From assembly GCA_039808885.1 (NCBI GenBank), contig JBDHTX010000013.1, positions 1-64,000 of the forward strand: a DNA stretch of 64,000 bases, given 5' to 3'. Positions 17,852 to 25,108 of this stretch are shown piece by piece. The notes beneath the pieces are model-generated. The model worked only from the letters and a program-made list of their open reading frames with translations. It was not told the DNA's origin and made no database searches. The position numbers and the translations under genes were made by a program. The stretch comes from Dongia_A sp039808885 (lineage in GTDB: Bacteria; Pseudomonadota; Alphaproteobacteria; Dongiales; Dongiaceae). The number at the start of each line of letters is the position of its first letter. The first letter of the stretch is position 1.

Positions 17852-19348
17852 ATGAAGAACCCGGTCCTGGACAAGCTGCGCGCCGGCGGCTGCGTCGGCG
17901 CGATGTGGACGACCCTGGGCGCGCCGGTGATCGCCGAGCTCATGGTGGAAGAGGGGGCGGACGCCATCGTCTTCGACCTGCAGCACGGCTTGTGGACCAT
18001 GCCGATGCTGCAGGCGGCCATCGGGGTGGTGCGCGAAAAGGCGGTGCCGCTGATCCGCACCCAGGACGATTCCTATTTCGCCATCGGCTCGGCGCTGGAC
18101 AGCGGCGCGATGGGCGTCATCGTGCCGGTGGTCGAGACGGCGGAGCAGGCGGAGCGCATCGTGCAGGCGGCCAAGTATCCGCCGGTCGGCAAGCGCTCCT
18201 CCGGCGGCATCCGTTCGGTGATCGACGCCAAGGCCCAGGTGCCGAAGACCAACGATGCGATCTTCGTCGCCGCGATGATCGAGACCGAGCTGGGCGTCGC
18301 CAATGCGGCGGCGATCGCCAAGGTGCCCGGCATCGACATGCTGTTCATCGGGCCCTTCGACCTGTCGCTGTCGCTCGGCACCTTCCCGGAGTTCGGGCCG
18401 AAGCACGAAGCGGCGATGCAGGCGGTGAAGGACGCGGCGCACAAGGCGGGCAAGAGCTGCGGGCTGTTCACCATCGGCGAGAGCATGGCGGCCGACCGGC
18501 GTCGCCAGGGCTTCCAGATGGCGGTGCTGGCCTATGACCAGGACCTGGTCCAGACGGCCTCCAAGGCGCGGCTGCGCCGCTTCGCCGACCAGCCTGGCAA
18601 GGACCTGCTCGCCGGCGCGGTGGCGCTGGTGACGGGATGCAACCGCGGCATCGGGCCGCAGACCGTGCGCGCCTTGCTGAAGGCGGGCGCGAAAAAGGTC
18701 TATGTGGGCGCGCGCAAGCTGGACGGCGTCAAGGCCCTGGTGGCCGAGGCGCCGGACAAGCTGGTGCCCGTCGAGCTCGACATCACCAGGCCCGAGCAGG
18801 TCGCGGCGGCGGCGAAGCTGGCGCGGGACGTGACTCTGCTGGTCAACAATGGCGGCGTGAATTTCAACACGCCGCTCTTCGCCATCGAGAGCAGCGACAA
18901 CGCCCGGCGCGAGATGGAGGTGAACTATTTCGGCACGCTCGCCATGTGCCGCGCCTTTCAGCCGATCCTGAAGGCCAATGGCGGCGGCGCCATCGTCAAC
19001 ATGCTGTCGATCCTGTCGCTGGTGAACCTGCCGCTGATGGGCTCGCTCTGCGCCTCCAAGGCGGCGCTGTGGAGCCTGACTCAGGCGCTGCGCGCCGAGC
19101 TGAAGGCGCAGGGCACCCACGTCATGGGCGTGCTGCCCGGCGCGGTCGACACCGACATGACCGCCGGCGTCAACGTGCCGAAGGTGCAGCCCGGCGTGAT
19201 CGCCGACGCGATCGTGCAGGGGCTGAAATCCCGCGCCGACGAGATCTATCCAGGCGACATGGGCGCCGGGGTCGCCTTCGGCCTCGCCGGCGACCCGAAG
19301 GCGGTGGAGCGCGAATTCGCCAACTACCTGCCTGCGGCGCGGGTGTGA
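17852..19348 (+). CDS. HpcH/HpaI aldolase fused to a short-chain dehydrogenase/reductase
   Basis: 498 residues joining two enzymes that normally occur separately. Residues 1-245 are an HpcH/HpaI class II aldolase with catalytic His45 in FDLQHG, Arg70, and metal ligands Glu144 (MIETE) and Asp170 (GPFDLS). Residues about 252-498 are a Rossmann SDR with TGCNRGIG, the NNGG form of NNAG (about 332) and Ser386. At the YxxxK site the sequence is LCASK: Lys403 is present but the catalytic Tyr is Leu399. The reductase half may thus work differently or only bind nucleotide. The pair could cleave a hydroxy-oxo acid and reduce the aldehyde, or the reverse. The sequence runs cleanly through the junction with no stop or frameshift. 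Confidence 0.88.
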   Translation: MKNPVLDKLRAGGCVGAMWTTLGAPVIAELMVEEGADAIVFDLQHGLWTMPMLQAAIGVVREKAVPLIRTQDDSYFAIGSALDSGAMGVIVPVVETAEQAERIVQAAKYPPVGKRSSGGIRSVIDAKAQVPKTNDAIFVAAMIETELGVANAAAIAKVPGIDMLFIGPFDLSLSLGTFPEFGPKHEAAMQAVKDAAHKAGKSCGLFTIGESMAADRRRQGFQMAVLAYDQDLVQTASKARLRRFADQPGKDLLAGAVALVTGCNRGIGPQTVRALLKAGAKKVYVGARKLDGVKALVAEAPDKLVPVELDITRPEQVAAAAKLARDVTLLVNNGGVNFNTPLFAIESSDNARREMEVNYFGTLAMCRAFQPILKANGGGAIVNMLSILSLVNLPLMGSLCASKAALWSLTQALRAELKAQGTHVMGVLPGAVDTDMTAGVNVPKVQPGVIADAIVQGLKSRADEIYPGDMGAGVAFGLAGDPKAVEREFANYLPAARV

Positions 19349-19397
19349 GTGAGTTCGGCGTGGGGACGCAAGATCAGCGCAAGTCGCTCTATCTGCT

Positions 19398-19582
19398 CCT
19401 TCCCCCCTTGCGGGGGAAGGTGGGGAAGGGGGGTGTTGCAGCGCCGGGTATTGCGACAAAGAATTTTCGCCTCCCATCGCCTCCGGCGATGCGCGCGCGT
19501 AACGCGCGACCCCCCTTCCGGCTGCGACTAGGCTCACTGCGTTCGCCAAGTCTCCGCTGCCTTCCCCCGCAAGGGGGGAAGG
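19398..19582 (+). repeat. Palindrome-ended intergenic repeat, copy C (185 bp)
   Basis: Starts CCTTCCCCCCTTGCGGGGGA and ends with CCTTCCCCCGCAAGGGGGGA. Between them are GGGTGTTGCAGCGCCGGGTA, an ATCGCCTCCGGCGAT hairpin, a GCGCGCGTAACGCGCG hairpin and CCGGCTGCGACTAGGCTCAC. It is nearly identical to copy D over its whole length. Its right end (GGGGGGAAGGG) lies about ten bases before the livG ATG and supplies the only Shine-Dalgarno-like purine run there. Confidence 0.88.
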
Positions 19583-19592
19583 GTTTGTTTTT

Positions 19593-20390
19593 ATGATCAA
19601 GGTCGAACACGTCAGCAAATCCTTCGGCGGCATTCATGCCGTGGAGGATTGCTCGCTCGAGGTCGCGAAGGGCTCGGTCACCGGGCTGATCGGACCCAAC
19701 GGCGCGGGCAAGTCGACGCTGTTCAACATCATTGCCGGACTGCTGGCGCCGGATAGCGGCACGATCCTGCTCGACGGCGAGGATGTGAGCGGCTGGCCGG
19801 CGCACCGGTTGTTTCACAAGGGCCTCGCGCGGACTTTCCAGATCGCCCAGGAATTCTCGCGCATGACGGTGATCGAGAACCTGATGGCGGTCCCTACCGG
19901 CCAGTCAGGGGAGAATTTGTTCAAGGCCTGGTTCGGCTGGAGCAAGGTCCTCGCCGAGGAGGAGGCGCTGCAGCAGCGCGCGCGCCAGGTCCTGGGCGAG
20001 CTGCGGCTCACGCATCTGGAGCGCGAATACGCCGGCAACCTCTCCGGCGGGCAGAAGAAGCTGCTCGAACTTGGCCGCACCATGATGATCCAGCCGAAGG
20101 TGGTGCTGCTGGACGAGCTCGGCGCCGGGGTCAACCGCACGCTGCTGGGCGAGATCGCCGGCGAAATCGAGCGGCTGAACCGTGAGCACGGCTATACCTT
20201 CTTCGTCATCGAGCACGACATGGATCTGATTGCCCGGCTGTGCCAGCCGGTGATCGTGATGGCTGAAGGGCGGGTCCTCACCCAGGGCAGCATGGCGGAG
20301 ATCCGCCGCAACGAGGCGGTGATCGAGGCCTATCTCGGCGCGCGACATCACAAGCCGGCCCCGGGACTTGGTGCGGGGGCGGGGGCATGA
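19593..20390 (+). CDS. livG: Branched-chain amino acid-type ABC transporter ATPase LivG
   Basis: 265 residues with Walker A GPNGAGKST, the LivG-type insertion around ARTFQIAQEFSRMTVIENLM, signature LSGGQKKLLELGRTMM, Walker B VVLLDE and the switch His in FVIEHDMDLI. The D-loop region reads ELGAGVN where most LivG proteins have EPAAGLN. It is the first of four transporter genes (livGFHM) and overlaps livF by ATGA. The Liv family imports branched-chain amino acids but also ureas, amides and betaine-like compounds. Position after the demethylation genes suggests it imports their substrate. Its ribosome site appears to come from the end of the preceding repeat. Confidence 0.93.
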   Translation: MIKVEHVSKSFGGIHAVEDCSLEVAKGSVTGLIGPNGAGKSTLFNIIAGLLAPDSGTILLDGEDVSGWPAHRLFHKGLARTFQIAQEFSRMTVIENLMAVPTGQSGENLFKAWFGWSKVLAEEEALQQRARQVLGELRLTHLEREYAGNLSGGQKKLLELGRTMMIQPKVVLLDELGAGVNRTLLGEIAGEIERLNREHGYTFFVIEHDMDLIARLCQPVIVMAEGRVLTQGSMAEIRRNEAVIEAYLGARHHKPAPGLGAGAGA

Positions 20391-21091
20391 GCCTGCTCAG
20401 CGTCGAGAATCTGGTGGCGGGGTACGGCCCGGTCGACATCCTGCAAGGCGTGTCGCTCTCCGTGGAGCTCGGCCAGATCGCCGTCGTGATCGGCTCGAAC
20501 GGCGCCGGCAAGTCGACGGCGATGAAGGCGATCTTCGGCCTGGCCCAGGTGCGCGGCGGCCGCGTGCTGTTCGAGGGGCAGGACATCACGCGCCTGCCGG
20601 CGGATGTGCTGTGCGGCCGCGGCATCGCCTATGTGCCGCAGGAGCGCAACGTCTTCCGCACCTTGAGCGTGCGCGAGAACCTGGAGATGGGGGCGTTCCT
20701 GAAGCCCGGCAACATCGCCCGCCGCATCGAGGAGGTGCTGGGCCTGTTCCCGCCCCTGCGCGAGAAACTGAAACAGGCTGCCGGCGAGCTCTCCGGCGGG
20801 CAGCGGCAGATGGTGGCGATGGGCCGCGCGCTGATGCTGGAGCCGAAGCTGCTGATGCTGGACGAGCCGACCGCGGGCTTGTCGCCGCTCTACATGGACC
20901 AGATTTTCGATCGCATCGTCGCAGTCAACAAGGCCGGCATCGGCGTGCTGCTGGTGGAGCAGAACGCCAAGCAGGCTTTGGCCATCGCCCATACCGGCTA
21001 CGTGCTCGCCACCGGCCGCAACCGCTTCACCGATACCGCCGCGAACCTGCTGGCGAACCGGGAAGTGGCCGAGAGTTTTCTGGGTGGGTAG
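20387..21091 (+). CDS. livF: Branched-chain amino acid-type ABC transporter ATPase LivF
   Basis: 234 residues, coupled to livG by ATGA overlap. It has Walker A GSNGAGKST, the LivF-typical YVPQERNVFRTLSVRENLEM, signature LSGGQRQMVAMGRALM, Walker B LLMLDEPTAGLSP and VEQNAKQAL in place of a His switch segment, as is normal for LivF. It pairs with LivG to power the LivHM channel. The gene is followed by a 257-bp gap holding repeat copy D before livH, so the two halves of the operon are separated by that element. Confidence 0.94.
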   Translation: MSLLSVENLVAGYGPVDILQGVSLSVELGQIAVVIGSNGAGKSTAMKAIFGLAQVRGGRVLFEGQDITRLPADVLCGRGIAYVPQERNVFRTLSVRENLEMGAFLKPGNIARRIEEVLGLFPPLREKLKQAAGELSGGQRQMVAMGRALMLEPKLLMLDEPTAGLSPLYMDQIFDRIVAVNKAGIGVLLVEQNAKQALAIAHTGYVLATGRNRFTDTAANLLANREVAESFLGG

Positions 21092-21136
21092 GGCAATGCC
21101 AGGGAAACTCAACACAAGCGACACATTCGCTGAACT

Positions 21137-21322
21137 CCTTCCCCCCTTGCGGGGGAAGGGTGGGAAGGGGGGTGTTGCAGCGCCGGGTGTGACCACCGCT
21201 GTTCTTCGCTTCTTATCGCCTCTGGCGATGCGCGCCCGCAGGGCGCGCCCCCCCTTCCGGCTGCGACTAGGCTCACTGCGTTCGCCAAGTCTCCGCTGCC
21301 TTCCCCCGCAAGGGGGGAAGGG
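21137..21322 (+). repeat. Palindrome-ended intergenic repeat, copy D (186 bp)
   Basis: Same architecture and orientation as copy C: CCTTCCCCCCTTGCGGGGGA at the left, GGGTGTTGCAGCGCCGGGTG, an ATCGCCTCTGGCGAT hairpin, a GCGCGCCCGCAGGGCGCGC hairpin, the CCGGCTGCGACTAGGCTCAC block and CCTTCCCCCGCAAGGGGGGA at the right. It lies inside the transporter operon between livF and livH. The downstream GGGGAAGGG used as ribosome site for livH looks like an echo of the element's end. Confidence 0.88.
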
Positions 21323-21348
21323 TAACTTGTTGTTTGGGGAAGGGTAGC

Positions 21349-22242
21349 GTGGACGCCCTCAGCGATTTCATCAACCTGTATCTGCTGCCCGGCCTCGTGG
21401 TCGGCTGCATCTATGCGCTGGGGGCCATCGGCATCTCGTTGCTGTTCGGCATCCTGCGTTTCGCCCATTTCGCCCATGGCGACATGATGACGCTCGGCGC
21501 CTATCTGGCGATCATCTTCACCGGGTCCCTGGGCTGGAGTCCCTACGCGGCCTTGCCGATCGCCGTCATCGGCGCGGCGGCGGTGGCGCTCGGGCTTGAC
21601 CGCGTATTCTACAAGCCGTTCCGGCGTTCGCCCGGCATCGTCTCGGTCATCGCCTCCTTCGGCGTGATGCTGATGCTGCGCTCGGCGATCCAGCTGATCT
21701 GGGGCGTCGACGTGAAGACCTACGACATCGGCATCCGCTTCCCGATGGAATTCGGCCTGCTGCGGATCGCGCCGCGCCAAGTGACCATCGTGCTGGTGAC
21801 GGCGGCGCTAGTCGTCGCGCTGCACCTGTTCCTCAGTCGCACGCGCCTGGGCAAGGCGATGCGCGCAGTCAGCGATGACCCCGATCTGGCGCGGGTCAGC
21901 GGCATCAACGTGGAGCAGGTGATCCGCTGGACCTGGATCATCGGCGCCGGCCTCTCCGCCGCGGGCGGTGTCTTCATCGGCATCCAGACGAAGGTGCACC
22001 CCAATATGGGCTGGGACCTGCTGCTGCCGCTCTTCGCCGCCGCCGTGCTGGGCGGCATCGGCCGGCCCTATGGCGCGGTGGTGGGCGGGCTCGCCATCGG
22101 CCTCACCCAGGAGCTGGCGACCTATCGCTGGTTCTCCGACCAGCCGTTCATCGATCCCGGCTACAAGCCGGCGGTCGCCTTCTCCGTCATGGTGATCATG
22201 CTGATCTGGCGGCCGACGGGCCTGTTCAAGGGAAGGACCTGA
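21349..22242 (+). CDS. livH: Branched-chain amino acid-type ABC transporter permease LivH
   Basis: 297 residues from GTG 21349, chosen for the GGGGAAGGG just upstream; an in-frame TTG at 21334 would add five residues. About eight hydrophobic segments are visible. Family landmarks are LPGLVVGCIYALGAIGISLL at the N-terminus, ILRFAHFAHGDMMTLGAY, RAVSDDPDLARVSGIN (the ATPase-coupling loop) and VLGGIGRPYGAVVGGLAIG. Together with LivM it forms the inner-membrane channel. The livM start is two bases after the stop. Confidence 0.93.
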   Translation: MDALSDFINLYLLPGLVVGCIYALGAIGISLLFGILRFAHFAHGDMMTLGAYLAIIFTGSLGWSPYAALPIAVIGAAAVALGLDRVFYKPFRRSPGIVSVIASFGVMLMLRSAIQLIWGVDVKTYDIGIRFPMEFGLLRIAPRQVTIVLVTAALVVALHLFLSRTRLGKAMRAVSDDPDLARVSGINVEQVIRWTWIIGAGLSAAGGVFIGIQTKVHPNMGWDLLLPLFAAAVLGGIGRPYGAVVGGLAIGLTQELATYRWFSDQPFIDPGYKPAVAFSVMVIMLIWRPTGLFKGRT

Positions 22243-22244
22243 GC

Positions 22245-23213
22245 ATGACCCTGGTCGGCTTCGCCAGCTACCTGATCGCGCTTGGCACCATGAGCGGCCT
22301 CTACGCGCTGCTCTGCCTGGGCCTGAATCTGCAATGGGGCTTCGCCGGCCTGTTCAACGCCGGCATCGCCGCCTTCTTCGCCATCGGCGCCTATGTGGCG
22401 GCGATCCTGACCTCCCCGGAAAGTGCCGCGCATCTCGGCGGCTTCGGGCTGCCCTATGTCGTGGCTTGGCCGGCGGCGATGGCGGCGGGCGGCGTGCTGG
22501 CCTGGGCGGTCGGACGCGTCTGCCTTGGCCTGCAGGGCGACTACCTGGCCATGGCCAGCATTGGCATCGCCGAGGTGCTGCGCATCGTGATCAAGAACGA
22601 GGAGTGGCTGACCGGCGGCACCCGCGGCATCGCCGCGATCCCACGCCCGTTCGAGGCGCTGCTGCCGCAGCCCTGGAACGGCCTGGCTTTCCTCGGACTG
22701 ATCGTCGTCCTCGTCGTCGTTGTCTACCTGGCGGCCGAGCGCGCCTGGATCTCGCCCTGGGGCCGCTCCCTGCGTGCGATCCGCGACAGCGACGTGGCGG
22801 CGGCGGCCATCGGCAAGGACGTGAAGCAGTTCCGCCTCGAGGCCTTCGTGCTGGGCGCCATGGTGATGGCGCTGGCCGGCGCCCTGTCGGCGCATTACTT
22901 CAAGTTCCTCGGCACCACGGCGACCGAGCCGCTGATGGTGACGTTCCTGGTCTGGGTCATGCTGATCGTCGGCGGCAGCGGCAACAACCGCGGCGCGATC
23001 CTCGGCGCCATGCTGATCTGGCTGATCTGGTCAGGTACCGAATTGCTGACCAACCGCCTGCCGGCGGAATGGATCACCCGCACCAGCTACATCCGCGTGC
23101 TGCTGATCGGCCTGCTGCTGCAGGTGGTGCTGCAGAAGTTCGGCAAGGGCCTGCTGCCGGAGAAGCCGCCGCGGATGGCCGGCGCTCAGGCGAGGGACGA
23201 GACCAGATCCTGA
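22245..23213 (+). CDS. livM: Branched-chain amino acid-type ABC transporter permease LivM
   Basis: 322 residues, with AAGGA six bases upstream of ATG 22245. It is very hydrophobic with 8-9 membrane segments and the LivM landmarks NLQWGFAGLFNAGIAAFFAI, LQGDYLAMASIGIAEVLRI, RAIRDSDVAAAAIGKDVKQ (the coupling loop) and GGSGNNRGAILGAM. No solute-binding protein gene follows in the operon. The nearest candidate is the Liv-type lipoprotein at 25.1-26.5 kb on the other strand. The 3' end overlaps the convergent dehalogenase gene by 28 bases. Confidence 0.93.
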   Translation: MTLVGFASYLIALGTMSGLYALLCLGLNLQWGFAGLFNAGIAAFFAIGAYVAAILTSPESAAHLGGFGLPYVVAWPAAMAAGGVLAWAVGRVCLGLQGDYLAMASIGIAEVLRIVIKNEEWLTGGTRGIAAIPRPFEALLPQPWNGLAFLGLIVVLVVVVYLAAERAWISPWGRSLRAIRDSDVAAAAIGKDVKQFRLEAFVLGAMVMALAGALSAHYFKFLGTTATEPLMVTFLVWVMLIVGGSGNNRGAILGAMLIWLIWSGTELLTNRLPAEWITRTSYIRVLLIGLLLQVVLQKFGKGLLPEKPPRMAGAQARDETRS

Positions 23214-23851
23214 AGGCTGGCGACGATCCGCGCGCTCCGCGGCAGGTCGTATTCCGGCGGCTGTCCGGCGCGGTTGATCCAGAAGGTGCGGAAGCCGAAG
23301 GCGGCGGCGCCCCCGGCATCCCAGGCATTGGAGGAGACGAAGGCGATCTCCCCGGCACCGGCGCCGGCCCAGGCGCGGCCGAGCTCGTAGACGCGCCGGT
23401 CCGGCTTGAAGATGCGCAGCGGCGCCACCGAGAGCACGGCGTCAAGCTGCGGTTTCAACCCGCTGGAGACGAGGCCGCTTTCCAGCATGTCCGGATCGCC
23501 GTTGGAGAGCGCGGCGAGGCGCAGGCCTTTCCGCCGCAACTCGGCCAGCGCGTTCGCGGCCTCGGCATAGGGGGCCAGCTGCTCATAGGCCCGCAGCAGA
23601 TTTTCGCGCAAGGCCGGGCCGGCGGCCCCATGCGCCGCCAGGGCGAAGTCAAGCGCCGCCTCGGTCAAGGCGCGGAAGCTGCGGTACTCCCCGCGCAGCG
23701 AATAGACCCAGGTGTATTCCAGCTGTTTCTGCCGCCACAGGCGGGAGACCGCATCGGCTTGCGGTCCCAGGGCGCCGCCCTCCCGCGCGATGGCCGAATG
23801 CACGTCGAGCAAGGTGCCGTAAACATCGAACAGGATTGCCTGAATCGCCAT
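23186..23851 (-). CDS. HAD-family hydrolase, (S)-2-haloacid dehalogenase type
   Basis: 221 residues from ATG 23851; a TTG 18 bases upstream is possible but less likely. HAD motif I is FDVYGTLLDV with the nucleophile Asp, motif II is ALSNGD, motif III Lys is in RIFKPDRRVYELG, and motif IV is VSSNAWDAGGAAAFG. The SSNAWD signature and length are typical of type II (S)-2-haloacid dehalogenases, which hydrolyse short 2-haloalkanoic acids to 2-hydroxy acids with inversion. Many chromosomal members have undefined physiological substrates. It converges on livM with a 28-base overlap. Confidence 0.87.
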   Translation of the reverse strand: MAIQAILFDVYGTLLDVHSAIAREGGALGPQADAVSRLWRQKQLEYTWVYSLRGEYRSFRALTEAALDFALAAHGAAGPALRENLLRAYEQLAPYAEAANALAELRRKGLRLAALSNGDPDMLESGLVSSGLKPQLDAVLSVAPLRIFKPDRRVYELGRAWAGAGAGEIAFVSSNAWDAGGAAAFGFRTFWINRAGQPPEYDLPRSARIVASLQDLVSSLA

Positions 23852-23983
23852 CGCTAAAATGTCCCGCAAATTGCGCCGGATCCCGGCCCGCGCGGTCGGA
23901 TCGGCATTAAAGCCGCCTTAACAGGTGTGGTGACTAGAATCGCATGGTTCTCAACGGGTGGTCAATTTTCGGGGTTGCCCGCG

Positions 23984-24586
23984 ATGGTCGGCAAGCGAAG
24001 CAGGACGCAACGAAGCACCGCGCCGGTGGCAGCGCCGCCGCCGACACCGCAACGCCGCATGTTCGCGCGCGAGGTGCCGGCGCTGGACCTCAGCGGCATC
24101 TCGCTCTGCGTCATCAACGACAACGAATTCCTGCGCTCCTACATGGAGCGGCTGTTCGGCATCATGCGGGTGGGCCGCGTGGTCACCTTCGAGAACACCG
24201 CCGTCGCCCGCGAACGCATGGCCGAAGCCAATCCCGACATCGTCATGATCGACCTGGACCTCGCCGGCCAGGATGGGCTGGATCTCGTGCGCGCTATCCG
24301 CAAGGGCGAGGTCGGCATCCGCAATGACGCGGCGATCCTGGTGTGCTCCGCCTTCGTCGACCGCGACTACGTGCTGAAGGCGCGGAACAACGGCATCAAC
24401 TGGACCCTGGTGAAGCCGCTCAGCTTCCGCCGCTTGTACGAAGGGCTGGCGCGGGTCATCCTCGACGAGCGGCCCTTTGTCGATTGCGATGCCTATACCG
24501 GCCCGGACCGCCGCCTGCTGGTCGGCATCAGCGGCTATGACGGGTTCGAGCGCCGCAAACCCAAGCAGCCGGAGAAGGGCGCATGA
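23984..24586 (+). CDS. Single-domain response regulator with GPDRR tail
   Basis: 200 residues from ATG 23984; GTG 23927 would add 19 low-complexity residues and is an alternative. After a Pro-rich leader a receiver domain runs from about 38 to 158. It shows the acidic region CVINDNEFL, phospho-acceptor Asp90 in IVMIDLDLAGQDG, and the conserved Lys in LVKPLSFRR. The C-terminal tail contains DCDAYTGPDRRLL, a motif found after receiver domains in many alphaproteobacterial regulators. There is no DNA-binding output. The stop overlaps the next gene by ATGA, so it is coupled to the Hpt-like protein. Confidence 0.85.
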   Translation: MVGKRSRTQRSTAPVAAPPPTPQRRMFAREVPALDLSGISLCVINDNEFLRSYMERLFGIMRVGRVVTFENTAVARERMAEANPDIVMIDLDLAGQDGLDLVRAIRKGEVGIRNDAAILVCSAFVDRDYVLKARNNGINWTLVKPLSFRRLYEGLARVILDERPFVDCDAYTGPDRRLLVGISGYDGFERRKPKQPEKGA

Positions 24587-25023
24587 GCCAGGCCTTGCGC
24601 GACAAGGTGCAGGAAATACCGCAGATCAAGCTGCGCCAGATGGAAGCCGACGCCAGCATCGCCATGCTGGAGCTGAGTGCCTCCTTCCGCAAGCATGTCA
24701 ACGGCGCCTTGCGCGACATGTTCATCCTGCTGGCCGATCCGGACCCGGAGGACGAGGACTGGCGCCGGCGCATGCACGGCCTGGCGCGCGACCTGCAGGG
24801 CGCCGGCGGTTCCTTCGACTATGCGCTGCTGATCATCATCGGCGAGGTGATGTGCCAGACCATCAAGGACCTGGCGGAGTCGAACCAACAGGCGCTGCAG
24901 CGGCGGATCGCCGCCTATGCGGCGGCGCTCGACGCCGTCATCAAGGTCGACCTGAAGGGCGACGGCGGCGACAACGGCCGCAAGCTGCTCTCGGTGCTGC
25001 AGATCGAGCCGCCGGCAGCTTAG
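24583..25023 (+). CDS. Hpt-like protein lacking the usual phospho-accepting His
   Basis: 146 residues, mostly alpha-helical, coupled to the receiver gene by ATGA overlap. The central stretch LARDLQGAGGSFDYALLIIIG matches the pattern of alphaproteobacterial histidine phosphotransfer (Hpt) domains, where the equivalent reads roughly AHDIKGQGGSFGY. Here the acceptor His is replaced by Arg69. A His (His65) lies one helical turn earlier and might substitute. It may be a pseudo-Hpt that binds the partner receiver without transferring phosphate. The assignment rests on this motif and on the pairing. A strong bidirectional terminator follows. Confidence 0.68.
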   Translation: MSQALRDKVQEIPQIKLRQMEADASIAMLELSASFRKHVNGALRDMFILLADPDPEDEDWRRRMHGLARDLQGAGGSFDYALLIIIGEVMCQTIKDLAESNQQALQRRIAAYAAALDAVIKVDLKGDGGDNGRKLLSVLQIEPPAA

Positions 25024-25059
25024 CCTCCGCGAAGAAGGAGCCGCGTCATCCAAAGAAAA

Positions 25060-25086
25060 AAAGGGCCCGCCGGAGCGGGCCCCTTT
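25060..25086. terminator. Bidirectional intrinsic terminator
   Basis: An 8-bp GC stem GGGCCCGC/GCGGGCCC with a CGGA loop (25063-25082) is preceded by an A-run and followed by CTTT. It lies between the convergent Hpt-like gene and the binding-protein gene and can serve both strands. The minus-strand side has the better U-tract. Confidence 0.9.
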
Positions 25087-25108
25087 CGTGTTTCCGATCC
25101 GCGCCGTC

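Noticed and set aside
17699..19633. A 644-codon minus-strand open frame
   Set aside because: Antisense to the DLH and aldolase-SDR genes and rich in His, Arg, Gly and Ala as in shadow frames; it also runs through repeat copy C.
13682..21322. CRISPR array
   Set aside because: The repeats are kilobases apart, about 186 bp long and palindromic, without regular spacers or cas genes.
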